Source: Thecamonas trahens ATCC 50062
Taxonomy: Eukaryota > Apusozoa > Apusomonadida > Apusomonadidae
Assembly (NCBI RefSeq): GCF_000142905.1
Contig: NW_013657610.1
Location: 8,278-72,277 of the forward strand
Direction: 5' to 3'
DNA length: 64,000 nt
A program made the position numbers and the translations under genes. The notes beneath the pieces were generated by a model. That model worked only from the letters and a program-made list of their open reading frames with translations. It had not been told where the DNA came from and searched no databases. How positions within the stretch are numbered: the stretch's first letter is position 1; every line of letters starts with the position of its first letter. Of the stretch, positions 1 to 11,313 are shown one piece after another.

Positions 1-157
1 TTCCCCCCCTTTGTGCTCGGTAGCAACGGCGGCGTTTTCGTTGGAATCGGGCACACAAACACAAACGAACGTTTTGATGAAGAAGACAAAAAATACTTGC
101 GTCTCTGCCCTCCCCTCCCTCTCCCTCCCCCCCCTCCCCCCCCCCCCCCCGACCACA
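1..157. other. Upstream region with pyrimidine/poly-C leader
   Basis: Non-coding start of the window. It carries a C/T-rich stretch ending in a long C run (about 123-150) directly before the ATG at 158. Similar C-rich leaders precede most genes here. A sequence resembling a 3' splice site ends at about 210, so an intron near the 5' end of the next gene cannot be excluded. Confidence 0.5.
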
Positions 158-3100
158 ATGTTGTGGCGCGCATTAACGAACCATTGTCTGACTTTGCTGT
201 GTCGTGTGCAGGACTTGTCTGCTGAGACCAAGAACTGCATCATTTTCGACACCATCGCCGCTGCGGACAATGCCTGCAGCGATGCCGAGTTCGATGACAT
301 CAAGGCAAGTCTGGAGCGCGACTACCCGAGCGCATTCACTGCCAACAAAGCCGGCCTGGACGGCCTGGACATGCTGCTGAGCACCATCATGTCGAACGAT
401 GAGTCCGTGAGCATGGACGAGGAGGCCACCTCAAGCCGCACCCCCTCGATCACCGTGGAGTGGCTGCGCGAGGGTTGCTCGGCAACGTCGTCCGTCGCCG
501 ACATCCACGCCTCGGCGAGTTGGCTGATCAAGCTCGAGGGCAAGCCGTTTAACGCGCGGGTCATCTTTGACATCATCGCGGGACAGCGGAGCTACAGCTT
601 GGTCGTCTGCCTCGTCAACAACGAGAGTGAGGACACGCCCGAGCACGCCTTTACCTGCCGATCGGGCGTCTGGGCTGCGGCGTTGAGCCCCAACTCGGGC
701 CAGATGATGCCCGGTCAGTTTGAGGCGCCGACGTCGAACGAGCCCGATCCTGATCCCAAGGCCGTCTTCCGCCGCTGCAAGAACTGCAGCAAGTACCGTC
801 TCGTCTCGCAAACCCATGCATTCATGAGAGGTGTCTGCGGCCTGGGCTATGAGAGCCAGTGCTCCGACCCGCCGGTCACCTTTATCGCTGCCCTCTTGCT
901 CTCCAACTCGCCAGCGCTTGCCAGCGCCAACGGCGAGGTGGATGACGACCTGGTGGGACGCGCGCTTGCGCTCGCCAGCGATCGTGCCATCAGCCATGAG
1001 CACCTGGAAGCGCTGTCCACGTGGGCCGGCGGCGAGCTCAACAAGCGGCGGCCGGGCCGGAGGAGCCGCAAGGGCCTCCTTCTCCGGCCGAGCAAGTCGG
1101 ACGATGTAGTCAACGTCATCCTCGACATGGCCAAGCTCTTTGCCATCCCGCACGTCGCCGGTGGCACTTACCTCATCACTGCCCGCAATCTCGGCATCTT
1201 TGTCTGCGATAGCCTCGGCCTCGCCAGCAGCAACTTCCGCACGCTCGTCAAGGACACGCTGCAGTGCGCGGTGCCGGCGGCAGGCGGTGCCACACTCTTC
1301 CATCTCCTTCAATCAAGCCATGCGTTCGAGGCGGGGAGGAAGCACCTCTACGATAGCGCGTACAACGACATCGGCGGCATCTTTGGCGCCGCCTTTGTTT
1401 CGGGAGACACCGCCGAGTCGTCTCAGGACATGCGGCAGGTCCTCACCACCATCGAGTTCGAGTCGGACCGCCGAGCCGAAGATCTCAAGTCAAAGGCCAA
1501 GCAGTGGTCAAAGCCCCGATCCGAGACCTACAAGAGCCTGGCGACAAAGCTGGACTTTAGCCAGGCCTTCAACGATCAAGCCGAGTCGTTGATCCTCTTC
1601 CACGGCGCCTCGCGTCTCGGCAAGTCGACCACACAGGACGTCCTGCTCGAGACCTCCATGCCTAGCGCCGCCGATTTTCTGTCTCAAGCCAGCAATGGCG
1701 CAGCCGCCGCCTTTGTTTCCGCCGGAATGGACAAAGACGACGCGGACGTGGCCTTCAACTTTGACTTTCCCGCCGCCGATGCCGAGCAGCTCTGGTGCGC
1801 CAAGAAGGAGAGTCGGAGGCACACCAATCGCGCCGGCTCGGCTCAAGCGCCGTTCATCCTCCCAACCCGCTGCGCCGTCGGCCACACTACCGTCATAGAC
1901 ATCGAGGTCCGCTACGGCCGCTCGTTTGAGGTCGTCGTCGAGATGATGTCCAAGGAGGCGATCTTGGAGCTCATCAGCGTCAACTGCGACGACAACGACT
2001 GGCTCAAGAGCTTTGTCGCCAACGTGATGGGCAAGAAGAAGCCCAAGAGCTTCCGGTCCAAGGACAAGGATAGTCTTGCGGCTGTGAACAAGCTCAAGGA
2101 GCTCATCAACGAGTCATCGAGCTCATCCTCTCCTGCCGATGCTGTTCTCGACTTTCTTGCCGCTCATGGCGCCGACGTGCGCGGTGCCCTCGACCGGAAG
2201 ATCATCGTCTCTGCCCCAGCCTCGTCGGAGCCCCACATTGGCCAGGCCATTGTCCGTGCTGTCATCGCCGCCGCAAACCGGACGGACGACCCCAAGGCTG
2301 CGCTCGTCGACTCGGATCCAACCTCGCTCTCGTTCGGCTCGTTCGAGCACCTCCTCAGCGCCATGTGCGGGCTGGATGGCAAGCTGCGCAACTCGGTGCT
2401 GGCCAACTTTGTCAGCCGTGTCACGGCCTTTCTCCCGGCCTCGATCATCCCCCCGCGCGGCGTGTTGAAGGACACAGCCGGTACCATCTCTGGCAACAGC
2501 ATCGTCCGGGGTGTCACCGCTTCTGCCCTCAAGTCGGCCGCCTTTGTCGTCATCCTCCTCGCGGACGGCGAGAACATCGTTGACAACGACAACGCCAGCG
2601 GCACGCTTGATCCGTTCTTCGCCCATGCCAAGCCATGGCTCGCCATCATTAGAGACATCAAGAACGAGCTCGAGAGCGTGAATGGCGACCGCGATGCTGC
2701 CATCTCCAAGCTCACGACCATGGCCACCACCCGCGACGGCTCCACTGTCAACTTTGCGGTGGTCATGCCCATCAAGCCCAGCGACGAGGACGTCATGGTC
2801 CTGCACCACAACGATTGCGTCACCAACCTCCGCGAAGGCCTGAACGAGCTGTTCTTCAATCAGCTCCAACTCGTCATCCCAGACTCGCTCAAGGAGCACG
2901 GTGAGGTTCCCAACGATCTTGGTGACGCCTTGGAGCTCCTGTCCGAAGCGTTGTCCTCGGAGCGCTGCCTCTCTGTCTCACGCCTCGCCACCATCAAGTA
3001 CTCGAGCTGGGCGCTGAACAACATTTCGCTTGCCGACTTTGGCCAGGCCTCCAGTCACGATGCTGTCGTATTTGCCGATGAGGGCATGATCCGGCCGAGC

Positions 3101-6100
3101 GTGGATAGCTCGGGCATTGTGGGCTTTCTGGGACGGCTCGACTTTTTCGCCCGCGGCGTCATCCAGGACATGCTCGACAGGGTGAGCAGAGCCGTCGAGG
3201 CTGCAGAGAGGGTCTTGACTCCAATCGACGACAACGCCCACACCTTGATCAGCAACCTCGTCAAGCAGAAGAGGAAGCTGAAGAGCGAGGCCGGGTCCTA
3301 CATGGCCGTCGTGGCCGAGGCCGATGATCCGAGCTGTGTCGTCCTCCGCCTTGGTAGTGCGGACGTCAAGAAGCTGGCCATCGACCTCACCTCCAAGTGG
3401 AAAGAGGATCTGCGCCTCGCTGTCCTGGAGGCTCTCAGCTTGACTTCCCCGATGATGGCAGGCCCGATCCAGACACCAACAACGAGTTCTTTAGCTCGTT
3501 GACCCAGTCCCAGCTCCATCGCGTGATGCGGTCCAGGCTCACTGTCGCCGTTCGCCAGCTCCAGATCACCGTCAAGTCCGACAACATCCAGTCCGAGCTC
3601 GTCACCAGCCTGGCAACGACGCTCGCGGACTTTCTTCACCTCGTCCTCACCAACCACATCACGAGGCCCGAGAGCCGGGAGCAGCTGGTCAGCAGCCTCG
3701 AGGACAGCATCCAGCTCGTCGCAGTCCGCCTCGTGCAGAAGCTCATCAAGACCGAGCCGATCCTCTCCAGGGACCCCAACGCGATCAATAAGGTCGGTGG
3801 CCCGCTTGCAAAGCTTGTCGAGAAGATCGTGCACGGCGCCAAGTCAATGACGTGGGAGTCGCTGCGGAAGAGCATGGAAGACGTCCTCGTCAACGTCCTC
3901 GTCTCGCAGCCGGACGGCCTGAATCGTGACAAGGACTTGCTCGTGCTGCCCAAGTCGACTCTGATGAGCACCTCGGCGTTCCGCCACAACCTCTCGCTCC
4001 TGTCTCGCCTCATTTTCACCGTCTTCCGCCCGCGCGCCATTGACGCCACGGTCTCGGACTTGAAGGACTCGACGCTCCACAGGGTCGACTCGTTTCTCCT
4101 CGATTCCTTTGTGACCAAGATCCTCTGGGACAAGACGCGCAGAGTGGTGATGACCGATCAGTGTGCCGAGTTTGTCCGGAGCATCATGGGCAAGATCAAC
4201 TCGGTCAAGGCCAGCCTCACCATCTCGCTGAGCGAGCCGAGCAATTTCGGCCGCCGCTTTGGCGCCCCGCTCGTCGCAGCCTGTCATCGCAGCCGGGTCT
4301 GCGACTTGGTTGAGAGCCACAGTGAGCTCGACAGCGGCTCGCTCTCTTTTGCCATCGGAGACAGCATCCTCGAGCCGCCCACGACGCTCATGGGTGCGGA
4401 GGAAGCCGATGCCGTGCTGCGCGCCGCCCTTGGCCCGGAGCCCATCCCGAGCATCAGCGAGGTGGACGTGACCGTCACGCTCGCTAAGCTCTCTTCCGTC
4501 CCCCGCCTGGCAATCGTGTCATTGGCGCCTGGGTGCGGACCATCGCCACGTCGTCGCCCGACGTGAGCAAGCCGTTCATCACCGACGATCTGCATCTCCA
4601 CGTTGCCCGCCTCCTCGGAAACGGCGATGACGCGACGATCACGTCGCTGAAAGAGCTTCATTTGGCCCTCATGCCCAGTGGGACCAGCGTCGACGAGCTG
4701 GCGTCGTCCGAAGCCGCCGATGTTCTCCTGAGGTTCCTCTCGTGGATGCTCCGTGTTCGCTTTGCCGTCGTCGCTGTCAGCAGCAAGCCCGAGGTTGTCC
4801 ACATTGTCCCGAGCGTCGAAACCGGCGCTCCTGAGCCGCTCGTTGTCAGTGATCTTCATCCGTATGTGCTCTTCTACATCGCGCCGCTCCGACGTGGCCG
4901 GCATAGCTCAGACGGAGACAAGGAATTGGCCGGCTGGAGCAGCCTCACGCTCACCGATGACTATCGCATGCCCCTCGGCTCGCGCCGCGGTATGCCCGCC
5001 GCCAGCGATGGTTTTCAGCCGACGACGCATCCTGGCAAGCGCCGGCGTGCCGACGATGACGGCATCGAGCTCGAGAGCGGCGGTCTGGAGGCCATGGTCG
5101 TGTCCGATAGCGACGACGCTGGCGTCGCCGGGCCATCGACGGCTAGCCACGTGCTGACCGCTCCTCCACCGGCCAAGGTGGCGCGCACCACCTCGCGCTC
5201 AGCGGACATGACCGCCATGTTCCCTCCGCCCACCCGCCACGAGCTCAAGCCGATCACCCTCCACCAGTTTCGGCAGACCTACCTCCGGGCGAGGTCGCTC
5301 GCCCAGTACCAGGCCGTCAAGACCAAAGATCACCTGAATGTCAAGATCACCATGCCTGCCGCTATGTCCGGGCCGTGCCAGACCGTCACGCTCTCTTCAT
5401 CCGACTTTGACGAGGTCGCCGCAACCTCGCTCATCTTCGTCTCGGGCGCCGCTCGTGTCCTGAGCAACGAGTGCAAGATCTTGCAGCCGCCCACCAAGCC
5501 GCACACCCGCATCTGCCAGGACTCCCAGGAGCAGATGTTTCAGGAAGACCGCGTCTATGACCACGATCTGGCCGGTGACGATCGCGTGTACTACGACGAG
5601 GGCGTACTGCTGGTGTGCGATGGCGTGACAGGCGACGTGGCCCACGAGGCAGAGTTCGTCTCGGGCAAGATCGTCTCGTCCAGCATGGTGGTGGGCATGG
5701 AGGGCTTCCGCAGATTGGGACAGTGGGATATCACGAGCCAGTTGGAGCTGCCCAAGCTCGCCTGGCATTTCACCATCATGGCCTCCTTGTGGGCCAAGCC
5801 GGTCATCCAGCGCATGCTCCTGGCCAAGCGGTTCAACACGGCGGCGCTCAACCCGCAGGATCCCATGGTGCGCAAGCAGGCCGAGCAGCAGTGGCAGGAG
5901 ATGACAATCGCCTTGCCCAATGCAGTTGAGGCGACTCGGAACAGCGAGCTGCAGCAGAAAGTGACTCATCAGCCGACCACGTTCAAGATCAAGAGACAGC
6001 CGAGCTCGTCGTCCACCCTCCTCACCGCGGCCATCACCGGGACCAAACTTTCGGTCTTTGTGGCTGGCGACTCGCGGCTGATGGTGATCCGCTGGAACGA

Positions 6101-6713
6101 GACGACGAGGCAGTTTGAGCCGGCGAGCAGGCAGAGCATCACGCCCGAGCTGCTGGTGAAAGAGCCTGGCAGAGACCGCATGATCCCATCGCAGCTGTGG
6201 TTCCAGCTCCGCTCGCAAGACGGCACTGAGCTGCGCAACAGGCACGTGTCACACGTGGCCAAAGTCCCGGGCCACAGCAAGTTTCACTGCGACATCCAGG
6301 TCGGTGACATTGTCATCGCAGGATCGGACGGCGTGTGGGCCAAGAACAAAGTCCAGAGGAGTGCGCTCTTCGAGGGCAAGGCGCCGAAGAAGAGCGCCCC
6401 TCGCCATTGGCCCGATGGCAACCTGAGGTCGTACACCAGGTGGTTTGTTGGCGAGCAGCCATCTCGTGCCCTCCTGGCAGCGCTCAAGCAGCTCAAGGAG
6501 ACTGGGGAGGAGCCCATCACCGCTCAGAGCATCCTTGCCGCCATCTGGCCGCTGGCCATGGAGGCGCGCAATAACTCGTCCAAAAAGGACGATGCCTCTC
6601 TGGCGGTCATGATCGTCGGCAAGAAGGCTGTCGGTCAGCCCGTTCACATCATCAAGCGGGAAGTCGACGACAACGGCCGCATCGAGAACAGCCACCTCGC
6701 ACCATCATCATAA
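158..6713 (+). CDS. Dynamin-like (SLIP-GC-like) GTPase fused to PP2C-type phosphatase, two apparent frameshifts
   Basis: A single reading of about 2,185 residues if two one-base losses are allowed, at C runs 3447-3450 and 4500-4504; both move the frame by -1. The N-terminal part has a P-loop GASRLGKST (about residue 483), a dynamin-type segment after it (LPTRC..HTT then IEVRYG), and a G3-like box KDTAGT (about residue 772) followed by a hydrophobic strand. This order matches nuclear GTPase SLIP-GC and related dynamin-superfamily proteins. The middle (about 3450-4500) is helical and unrecognised. The C-terminal part (about 5590-6620) has the PP2C signature: DGVTG, AGDSR, GSDGVW and DDAS, so the metal-binding aspartates look retained. 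The start at ATG 158 follows a C-rich leader; an upstream exon is possible. The function of the fusion is unknown; switching of a GTPase scaffold by dephosphorylation is only inference. Confidence 0.65.
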
Positions 6714-7395
6714 AGTAGTAACACATCGCAACGAGCCGGGGATGGCTGGCTGGCCGACCGGCGCTGGGCAGGCGGAGAGGCTGGACCATTGTCCGCGGAG
6801 ACAGACCGGATGATGATCGGCCGGGAGAGGGTGGTTGGCCGATACGTCGTCGACATGAAGGTAGTGCAAGGTGATCGGGCCGCTCAAGCTTCCCCATCGC
6901 CGTCCATCAACCCCCCCCCCCCCCCCCCCCCCCCCATCACCATGAGTCGAGCCCTCCCATCGCCATGACCCGTCGTCACGAGCTCGCTTGAAGAGAGGCG
7001 CGGGCACAGATCGGAACAACCAAGCCACACCGGACAACCAGTTGAAACCAGGATACATCCCTGGAGGAGGGGGGGAGTAGTTAGCTGGGCAGAGAGACAG
7101 AGGCGCTGCCGCTGGCTGTGGCGCGCGCGATCCGCCCGCTGACAACACCGATGCGTGGTCTCACCTCGCCTCTGTGCCTTCTCAAGGTCCGTCGCGGTTG
7201 AGCGGCGCTCTTGCTATTCTCCTTCATTCTTTATCCCACCGCCAGCCGAGCGGTCAGCGGCCGGCGGCATTGGTCCGATCGCCGAATAGCGACGGCGGCA
7301 GCTGCATCAGCGCCACCACACCATCGCCTTTGAGTCTACGAGGATCGGCGCGGTATCGACCACCGATGCTGTGGCGGCAACGTCATTATTGGGCA
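6714..7395. other. Convergent intergenic region with C25 run
   Basis: Lies between the stop codons of two converging genes. It contains a run of 25 C (6911-6935) and GC-rich unique sequence. I see no RNA gene or convincing coding sequence. Confidence 0.5.
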
Positions 7396-8901
7396 TCACT
7401 GCCGTTGGTAGCATGGCGAGCGGTAGCCACAGCGAAAGGAACTGCGCGGAGCTGACGACGACGACGACGACGACGACGACGCGGTGTGATCAAACGCGCA
7501 GTCGAAGCGGCCGCAGCGGCTGCCGTAGCGACAGCGGCGGCGGATTGGGTCCTGGATGAGGCGCCAGACATGGGCGGTCTTCTCGTCGTCGTCGCCGCAG
7601 ACATCCAGCAGCGCGTTGTGGACGCGCGTGCCCAGGGCGATGTCGCGGGCGTGGTAGCTCGCCCACAAGGCGGCCGAGGCGACGTGATGGTTGAGACAGC
7701 CGTCTGTGATGGCAGCGTCTACGTAGCGGGTGATGCGGGCGACGCGCACAGGCTTGGCGTTGGCAAACGTGCGCAGCATGACGCAGTATGCCTGCGGGCT
7801 CGGTTTCAGCTTGGCTGCAGCCATGGCGGCCCAGACGGCCTCGGCACCCTCGGCACGCGCAGCGGGCGAGCTGGCGTGGTTGTTGCGATGGGCCTTGATG
7901 AGGGTGACAAAGGCGTAGATGTTGGGCGTGAGGCCGGCGGCGGTTATGCGTGCCAGGGTATGCTCGGCGGCAGAGACATCGCCAACTCGGGCGTGGGCCT
8001 CCATCAGCGAGGTAAAGGTGACGACGTCGGGCGTGAGACCTGCGGCGAGGAGCTCGTCCATCAGCGCCTCGGCACGCTCGGGCTGCCGCGCTGCGGCGTA
8101 GCCGGCTATGATGGTGCCGTAAGTCTTTGCGTTGGGCGCGACGCCCGCGGCAAGCATCCGGTCAAGCACCTGGGAGGCAGCAGCCGGCGATCGGGCCCGG
8201 ACGTGAGCCTTGGCCAGCGCCGACCAGGCGATGACGTCCGGGACAAGACCGGAAGCGAGCATGCGGGCAAGGATGGCTTCTGCCGTATGGGCGTCACTGG
8301 CGTTGGCGCTGGCGTTGATGGCGGTGCCGTATGCTGTCGCATCGCCGGGCACCCCGCTTGCCTCCATGGCATCGAGCCAGCTGAGGGCGACGTCGACCTT
8401 GCGCTCGGCCATGGCCGCCTTGATCATCAGCCCGTACGTCGCGGTGTTGGGCGCGATGCCGAGCGAGGGCATGGTGATGTTGACGACGTCAGCTGCGCAC
8501 TGGGGCTCGCCGGCGGCGATGTATGCCGCGGCGAGCGTGGTGAGGCTCACCACGGTCGGCGCAACGCCTGCCGTCTCCATCAGCTCCAGAACGCCCAGCG
8601 CGTCTTCGGCCCGTCCGGCCTGGGCGTAGCCGTCCATGACGATGTTGAAGGCGACGACGTGGGGCGTGATGCCCATGGCCGGCAAGAGCCGCCCAACCAT
8701 GTCCTCGGCACCCGCTACGTCGCCGGCTGCCACGCGCTCCTTGATAAGCGCCACATGGTCGACCGCGTCGTCCGCCGCCTCGGCGTCCCCGACCCCGCCG
8801 TGGTGCTCCAGCGCCTGGGCGTACTCTAGCTGCGAGGCCATGTCGTACGCACCAATGGGAAGCGTAGCAGAAGTGGTAGCCGAGTTGGTGAAGCGGTTCA
8901 T
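7396..8901 (-). CDS. Pentatricopeptide repeat protein with C-terminal CCCH zinc finger
   Basis: About 501 residues from ATG 8901. Frame stays open upstream to an ATG at 9084, but that N-terminus looks like leader sequence. At least eight 35-residue PPR units are visible, with the typical pattern of GxxPDVVTFTSLMEAHARVGD type (for example TPHVVAFNIVMDGYAQAGR and APNAKTYGTIIAGYAAARQ). PPRs bind RNA base by base and usually act in organelles. Near the C-terminus is CRYGSRCGRFDCAFDH, a C-x5-C-x4-C-x3-H zinc finger of the Nab2/ZC3H14 spacing, followed by a poly-Ser tail encoded by a trinucleotide run (7453-7482). No clear mitochondrial presequence is visible on the 8901 start. The pairing suggests an RNA-processing factor, compartment uncertain. 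It is divergent from the F-box gene. Confidence 0.85.
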   Translation of the reverse strand: MNRFTNSATTSATLPIGAYDMASQLEYAQALEHHGGVGDAEAADDAVDHVALIKERVAAGDVAGAEDMVGRLLPAMGITPHVVAFNIVMDGYAQAGRAEDALGVLELMETAGVAPTVVSLTTLAAAYIAAGEPQCAADVVNITMPSLGIAPNTATYGLMIKAAMAERKVDVALSWLDAMEASGVPGDATAYGTAINASANASDAHTAEAILARMLASGLVPDVIAWSALAKAHVRARSPAAASQVLDRMLAAGVAPNAKTYGTIIAGYAAARQPERAEALMDELLAAGLTPDVVTFTSLMEAHARVGDVSAAEHTLARITAAGLTPNIYAFVTLIKAHRNNHASSPAARAEGAEAVWAAMAAAKLKPSPQAYCVMLRTFANAKPVRVARITRYVDAAITDGCLNHHVASAALWASYHARDIALGTRVHNALLDVCGDDDEKTAHVWRLIQDPIRRRCRYGSRCGRFDCAFDHTASSSSSSSSSAPRSSFRCGYRSPCYQRQ

Positions 8902-9559
8902 GCTCGTCTTGGCTCTGTGAGTAGTTCTGGCGGTCTGCAAGAGGTGTGTGTAGTTCTGCCCTCGCTCTCCTCTAAAAAGCCGTCGCTCCGGTTTTTGTGC
9001 CGCGAAAATACTGTGACATTTGGAAAGTGCAGTTGGGTTTGTGCAAGTGGCACGGGATGGGCGATGGAGGACGGCGATGGACATAGGGATTCAAGGAACT
9101 TGTAGAGGAGGCTGTGGGCGTGATGATGACGAGGGTGGCGATGGATGCTGGCGGTTGTGGCGGGTAGAAGAAGTGCGCTGTGTCTGTGTATGTAATGTCA
9201 CACTCGGGCGGTGTGTAGTGGCCGAATGCGACAGAGTCGCAATCGAGGGGAGGAGAGGGCGCAGGCGGGATCTCGAGGGAGTGGCTGGTGTGGGGGTGTG
9301 GGGTGGTCCCAGGCCTCATTTGGGTTCCAAGTAGTGGTACGCACTTGATAGCGGCCTACGATTAATCCAACAACAGACTACGATTATTACGAACGAACGA
9401 TTAATCCAACAACAGACTACGATTATTACGAACCAAAAAGGGTACACAAACGTTCTGCTCGTGGTGCGCCAAAGACAGTGTGCCCCGGCCGATGGCACAC
9501 CGCCGCATACTCCTCTCCCGCCCCCATCCCTCACATCCACACCGCCAATCCCCAGTCCC
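8902..9559. other. Divergent promoter region between PPR and F-box genes
   Basis: About 660 bp shared upstream region. It holds a 39-bp tandem duplication (9359-9434) and a C-rich leader just before ATG 9560. A sequence like a 3' splice site lies upstream of the PPR start on the minus strand (CTCTTGCAG near 8930), so a 5' intron in that gene is possible. Confidence 0.45.
9359..9434. repeat. 39-bp tandem duplication
   Basis: A unit beginning CGATTAATCCAACAACAGAC repeats with a period of 39 bp, first copy 9359-9397 and second from 9398 to about 9433. It is AT-richer than its surroundings and lies about 130 bp upstream of the F-box gene start. Confidence 0.9.
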
Positions 9560-11275
9560 ATGCCGCTCGACCTGCTTCCACGCGAGATAGTGGCGTACAT
9601 CGGCCGCTGGCTGCCGGCCCGCGACGCGGTGGCGCTGGCCTCGACCTGCCGGACACTCCACCGAGCTGTGCTGGGCAACCCGATCACCGCCGCCCACATC
9701 CAGGCCCACATCGGCTACGCGGGCTGTGTCAAGCACGGCCTCTGGCGAGCTGCCCTCCGCGCCCTCCGCTGCAGGTCGCGCCACGGGGGGCTGGCCGGCC
9801 GCATCGCCACCGCCCCGGCCGCCCTGCTGCTGCCCATTGTCATCGGCTTTGGCCGCGATGCAGGGAGCGACGACGAGGACAGTCATCTCGCCCGCGAGCT
9901 GCTGCTCAGAGAGCTACAATCGATGGACCTGCGGTGCGCGGTGCGCGGCAAGAAGGAGGAGCTCGCGCTGCGTGACATGCCCTCGATCGCAAGCGTGGCA
10001 ACGGTGTCGCTCCCTGTGGCGACGGTGGCCATCTTGCAAGGCGAAGCTGTGGCGGCCGAGATGCTCATGCGGTGCAAGCCGATGGGTACCAACGACGCCA
10101 ACGTTGCTGTCATTTTCGCGGCCAGGCGCGGCCTGGGCAGCATTGTCCGCATCATCATCGAGACGTGTGCGCCAGAGGAGCCCTTTATCGCCGACGCCGT
10201 CTCGGCCGGGCAGCGGTACCCGGCGGTGATCGAGGCGGTCATGACCGCAACCGCAACGAGCTATGAGCTGGAGATGACCTGTGCCCAAAGCATCGGACGG
10301 GCCGACAACGTCGACGGTGTGGCGATCGTCCTCGGCGGCGGGCGGGTGGCGTCAGCGTCGGCTCTGGCCAGGGTGATGTTGGCGGCGACGGGCTCGCCAG
10401 CGGTCATCACCGCAGTTCTCGACCACGAGAGCGTGGATGCGGCGGCAGTCGGGCGCGTAGCACTCGAGAGCTTTGTCAAGGATCGGTCGCGAAATGTGCT
10501 CATCGGCGCTCTCATTGCTGACGAGCGCATCGACCTCAGCGGGCTGGGCAACAAGATGCTGAGGAACGCGGTGCTGGGCCGCCACGAGACGCTCGTGGAG
10601 ATGCTGATAGCGATGGACAGCGAGCGGATCCAGCTGACGACGCCGCACAAGGCGGAGCTCGGGATGCTTGTAGCGTGGGCGACGCCGGAGATGACGACGC
10701 GCATACTGGCGCACCACACCGTGGGTGCGACGGCAGTGAGCACGATGGTCTGTGAGGCGGCGATGCGCGGGCGGGAGACAATGGTGCATGCGCTGCTGGC
10801 GTACACAGAGAGCGCGGGGATGGCAGCGGCGATTGATATCGGAGCGGCGTTCCGGCTGGCGTGCAAAGAGGGCCAGGTGGCGGTGGTGGCGGCTCTGATG
10901 AGCGACGGACGCATCGGGCACCAGGAGCGGCTGGTGGCGCTGCGGCTGGCGGCATGCAACAGACAAGCTGGCGCAGTGGCGGCATTGCTGGACGGCGGCG
11001 TGTCGCCCCTGCCGATTCTCGACGAGAGCGTGGCCATTGCCATCCAGCACGGACACAGTGCAGTGCTCGCGGCGATCATCAGCGATGAGCGGGTGGCCAA
11101 CCCGGTGGCGATGGTGGCAGCGGCGGTCCGGCGGGCAACGCGGGTGATGGATCCGGCGGAGAAGCCGAGGTACAGTCTGCGGTGGGACAAGGTCAAGTGC
11201 ATGCTCGCCGAGCACCCGCGGATCAGCCCAGAGGGCTACATGACGATTGTACGGGCGGCGGGGACGTGGTGGTAA
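9560..11275 (+). CDS. F-box-like protein with degenerate ankyrin-like repeats
   Basis: 571 residues from ATG 9560, which follows a C/A-rich, G-poor leader. The first ~40 residues, starting MPLDLLPREIVAYIGRWLP, then a conserved ALASTCRTLH, fit an F-box-like domain (an LP-x-E-I start and a C-R-x-L-H turn), which recruits SCF ubiquitin ligases through Skp1. The rest is a series of ~30-residue helical repeats with MVxALLAY or AVVAALMSDGRI cores, resembling degenerate ankyrin repeats as substrate-binding scaffold. No catalytic motif is seen. The 3' end is only 38 bp from the stop of the converging dehydrogenase gene. Assignment as substrate adaptor is inference from the domain order. Confidence 0.6.
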   Translation: MPLDLLPREIVAYIGRWLPARDAVALASTCRTLHRAVLGNPITAAHIQAHIGYAGCVKHGLWRAALRALRCRSRHGGLAGRIATAPAALLLPIVIGFGRDAGSDDEDSHLARELLLRELQSMDLRCAVRGKKEELALRDMPSIASVATVSLPVATVAILQGEAVAAEMLMRCKPMGTNDANVAVIFAARRGLGSIVRIIIETCAPEEPFIADAVSAGQRYPAVIEAVMTATATSYELEMTCAQSIGRADNVDGVAIVLGGGRVASASALARVMLAATGSPAVITAVLDHESVDAAAVGRVALESFVKDRSRNVLIGALIADERIDLSGLGNKMLRNAVLGRHETLVEMLIAMDSERIQLTTPHKAELGMLVAWATPEMTTRILAHHTVGATAVSTMVCEAAMRGRETMVHALLAYTESAGMAAAIDIGAAFRLACKEGQVAVVAALMSDGRIGHQERLVALRLAACNRQAGAVAALLDGGVSPLPILDESVAIAIQHGHSAVLAAIISDERVANPVAMVAAAVRRATRVMDPAEKPRYSLRWDKVKCMLAEHPRISPEGYMTIVRAAGTWW

Positions 11276-11313
11276 ACGGCAGCGATGGCGATGACGATGG
11301 CGATGGGCGACAG

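Noticed and set aside
3420-3440. A 17-nt GT-AG intron to explain the first frame break (a similar one is possible at 24850)
   Set aside because: Too short for a credible spliceosomal intron here, and the other breaks cannot be explained this way, whereas a lost base explains all.
7486-8829. 447-codon plus-strand frame opposite the PPR gene
   Set aside because: Mirror of the PPR codons; no domain, while the minus strand shows clear PPR repeats.
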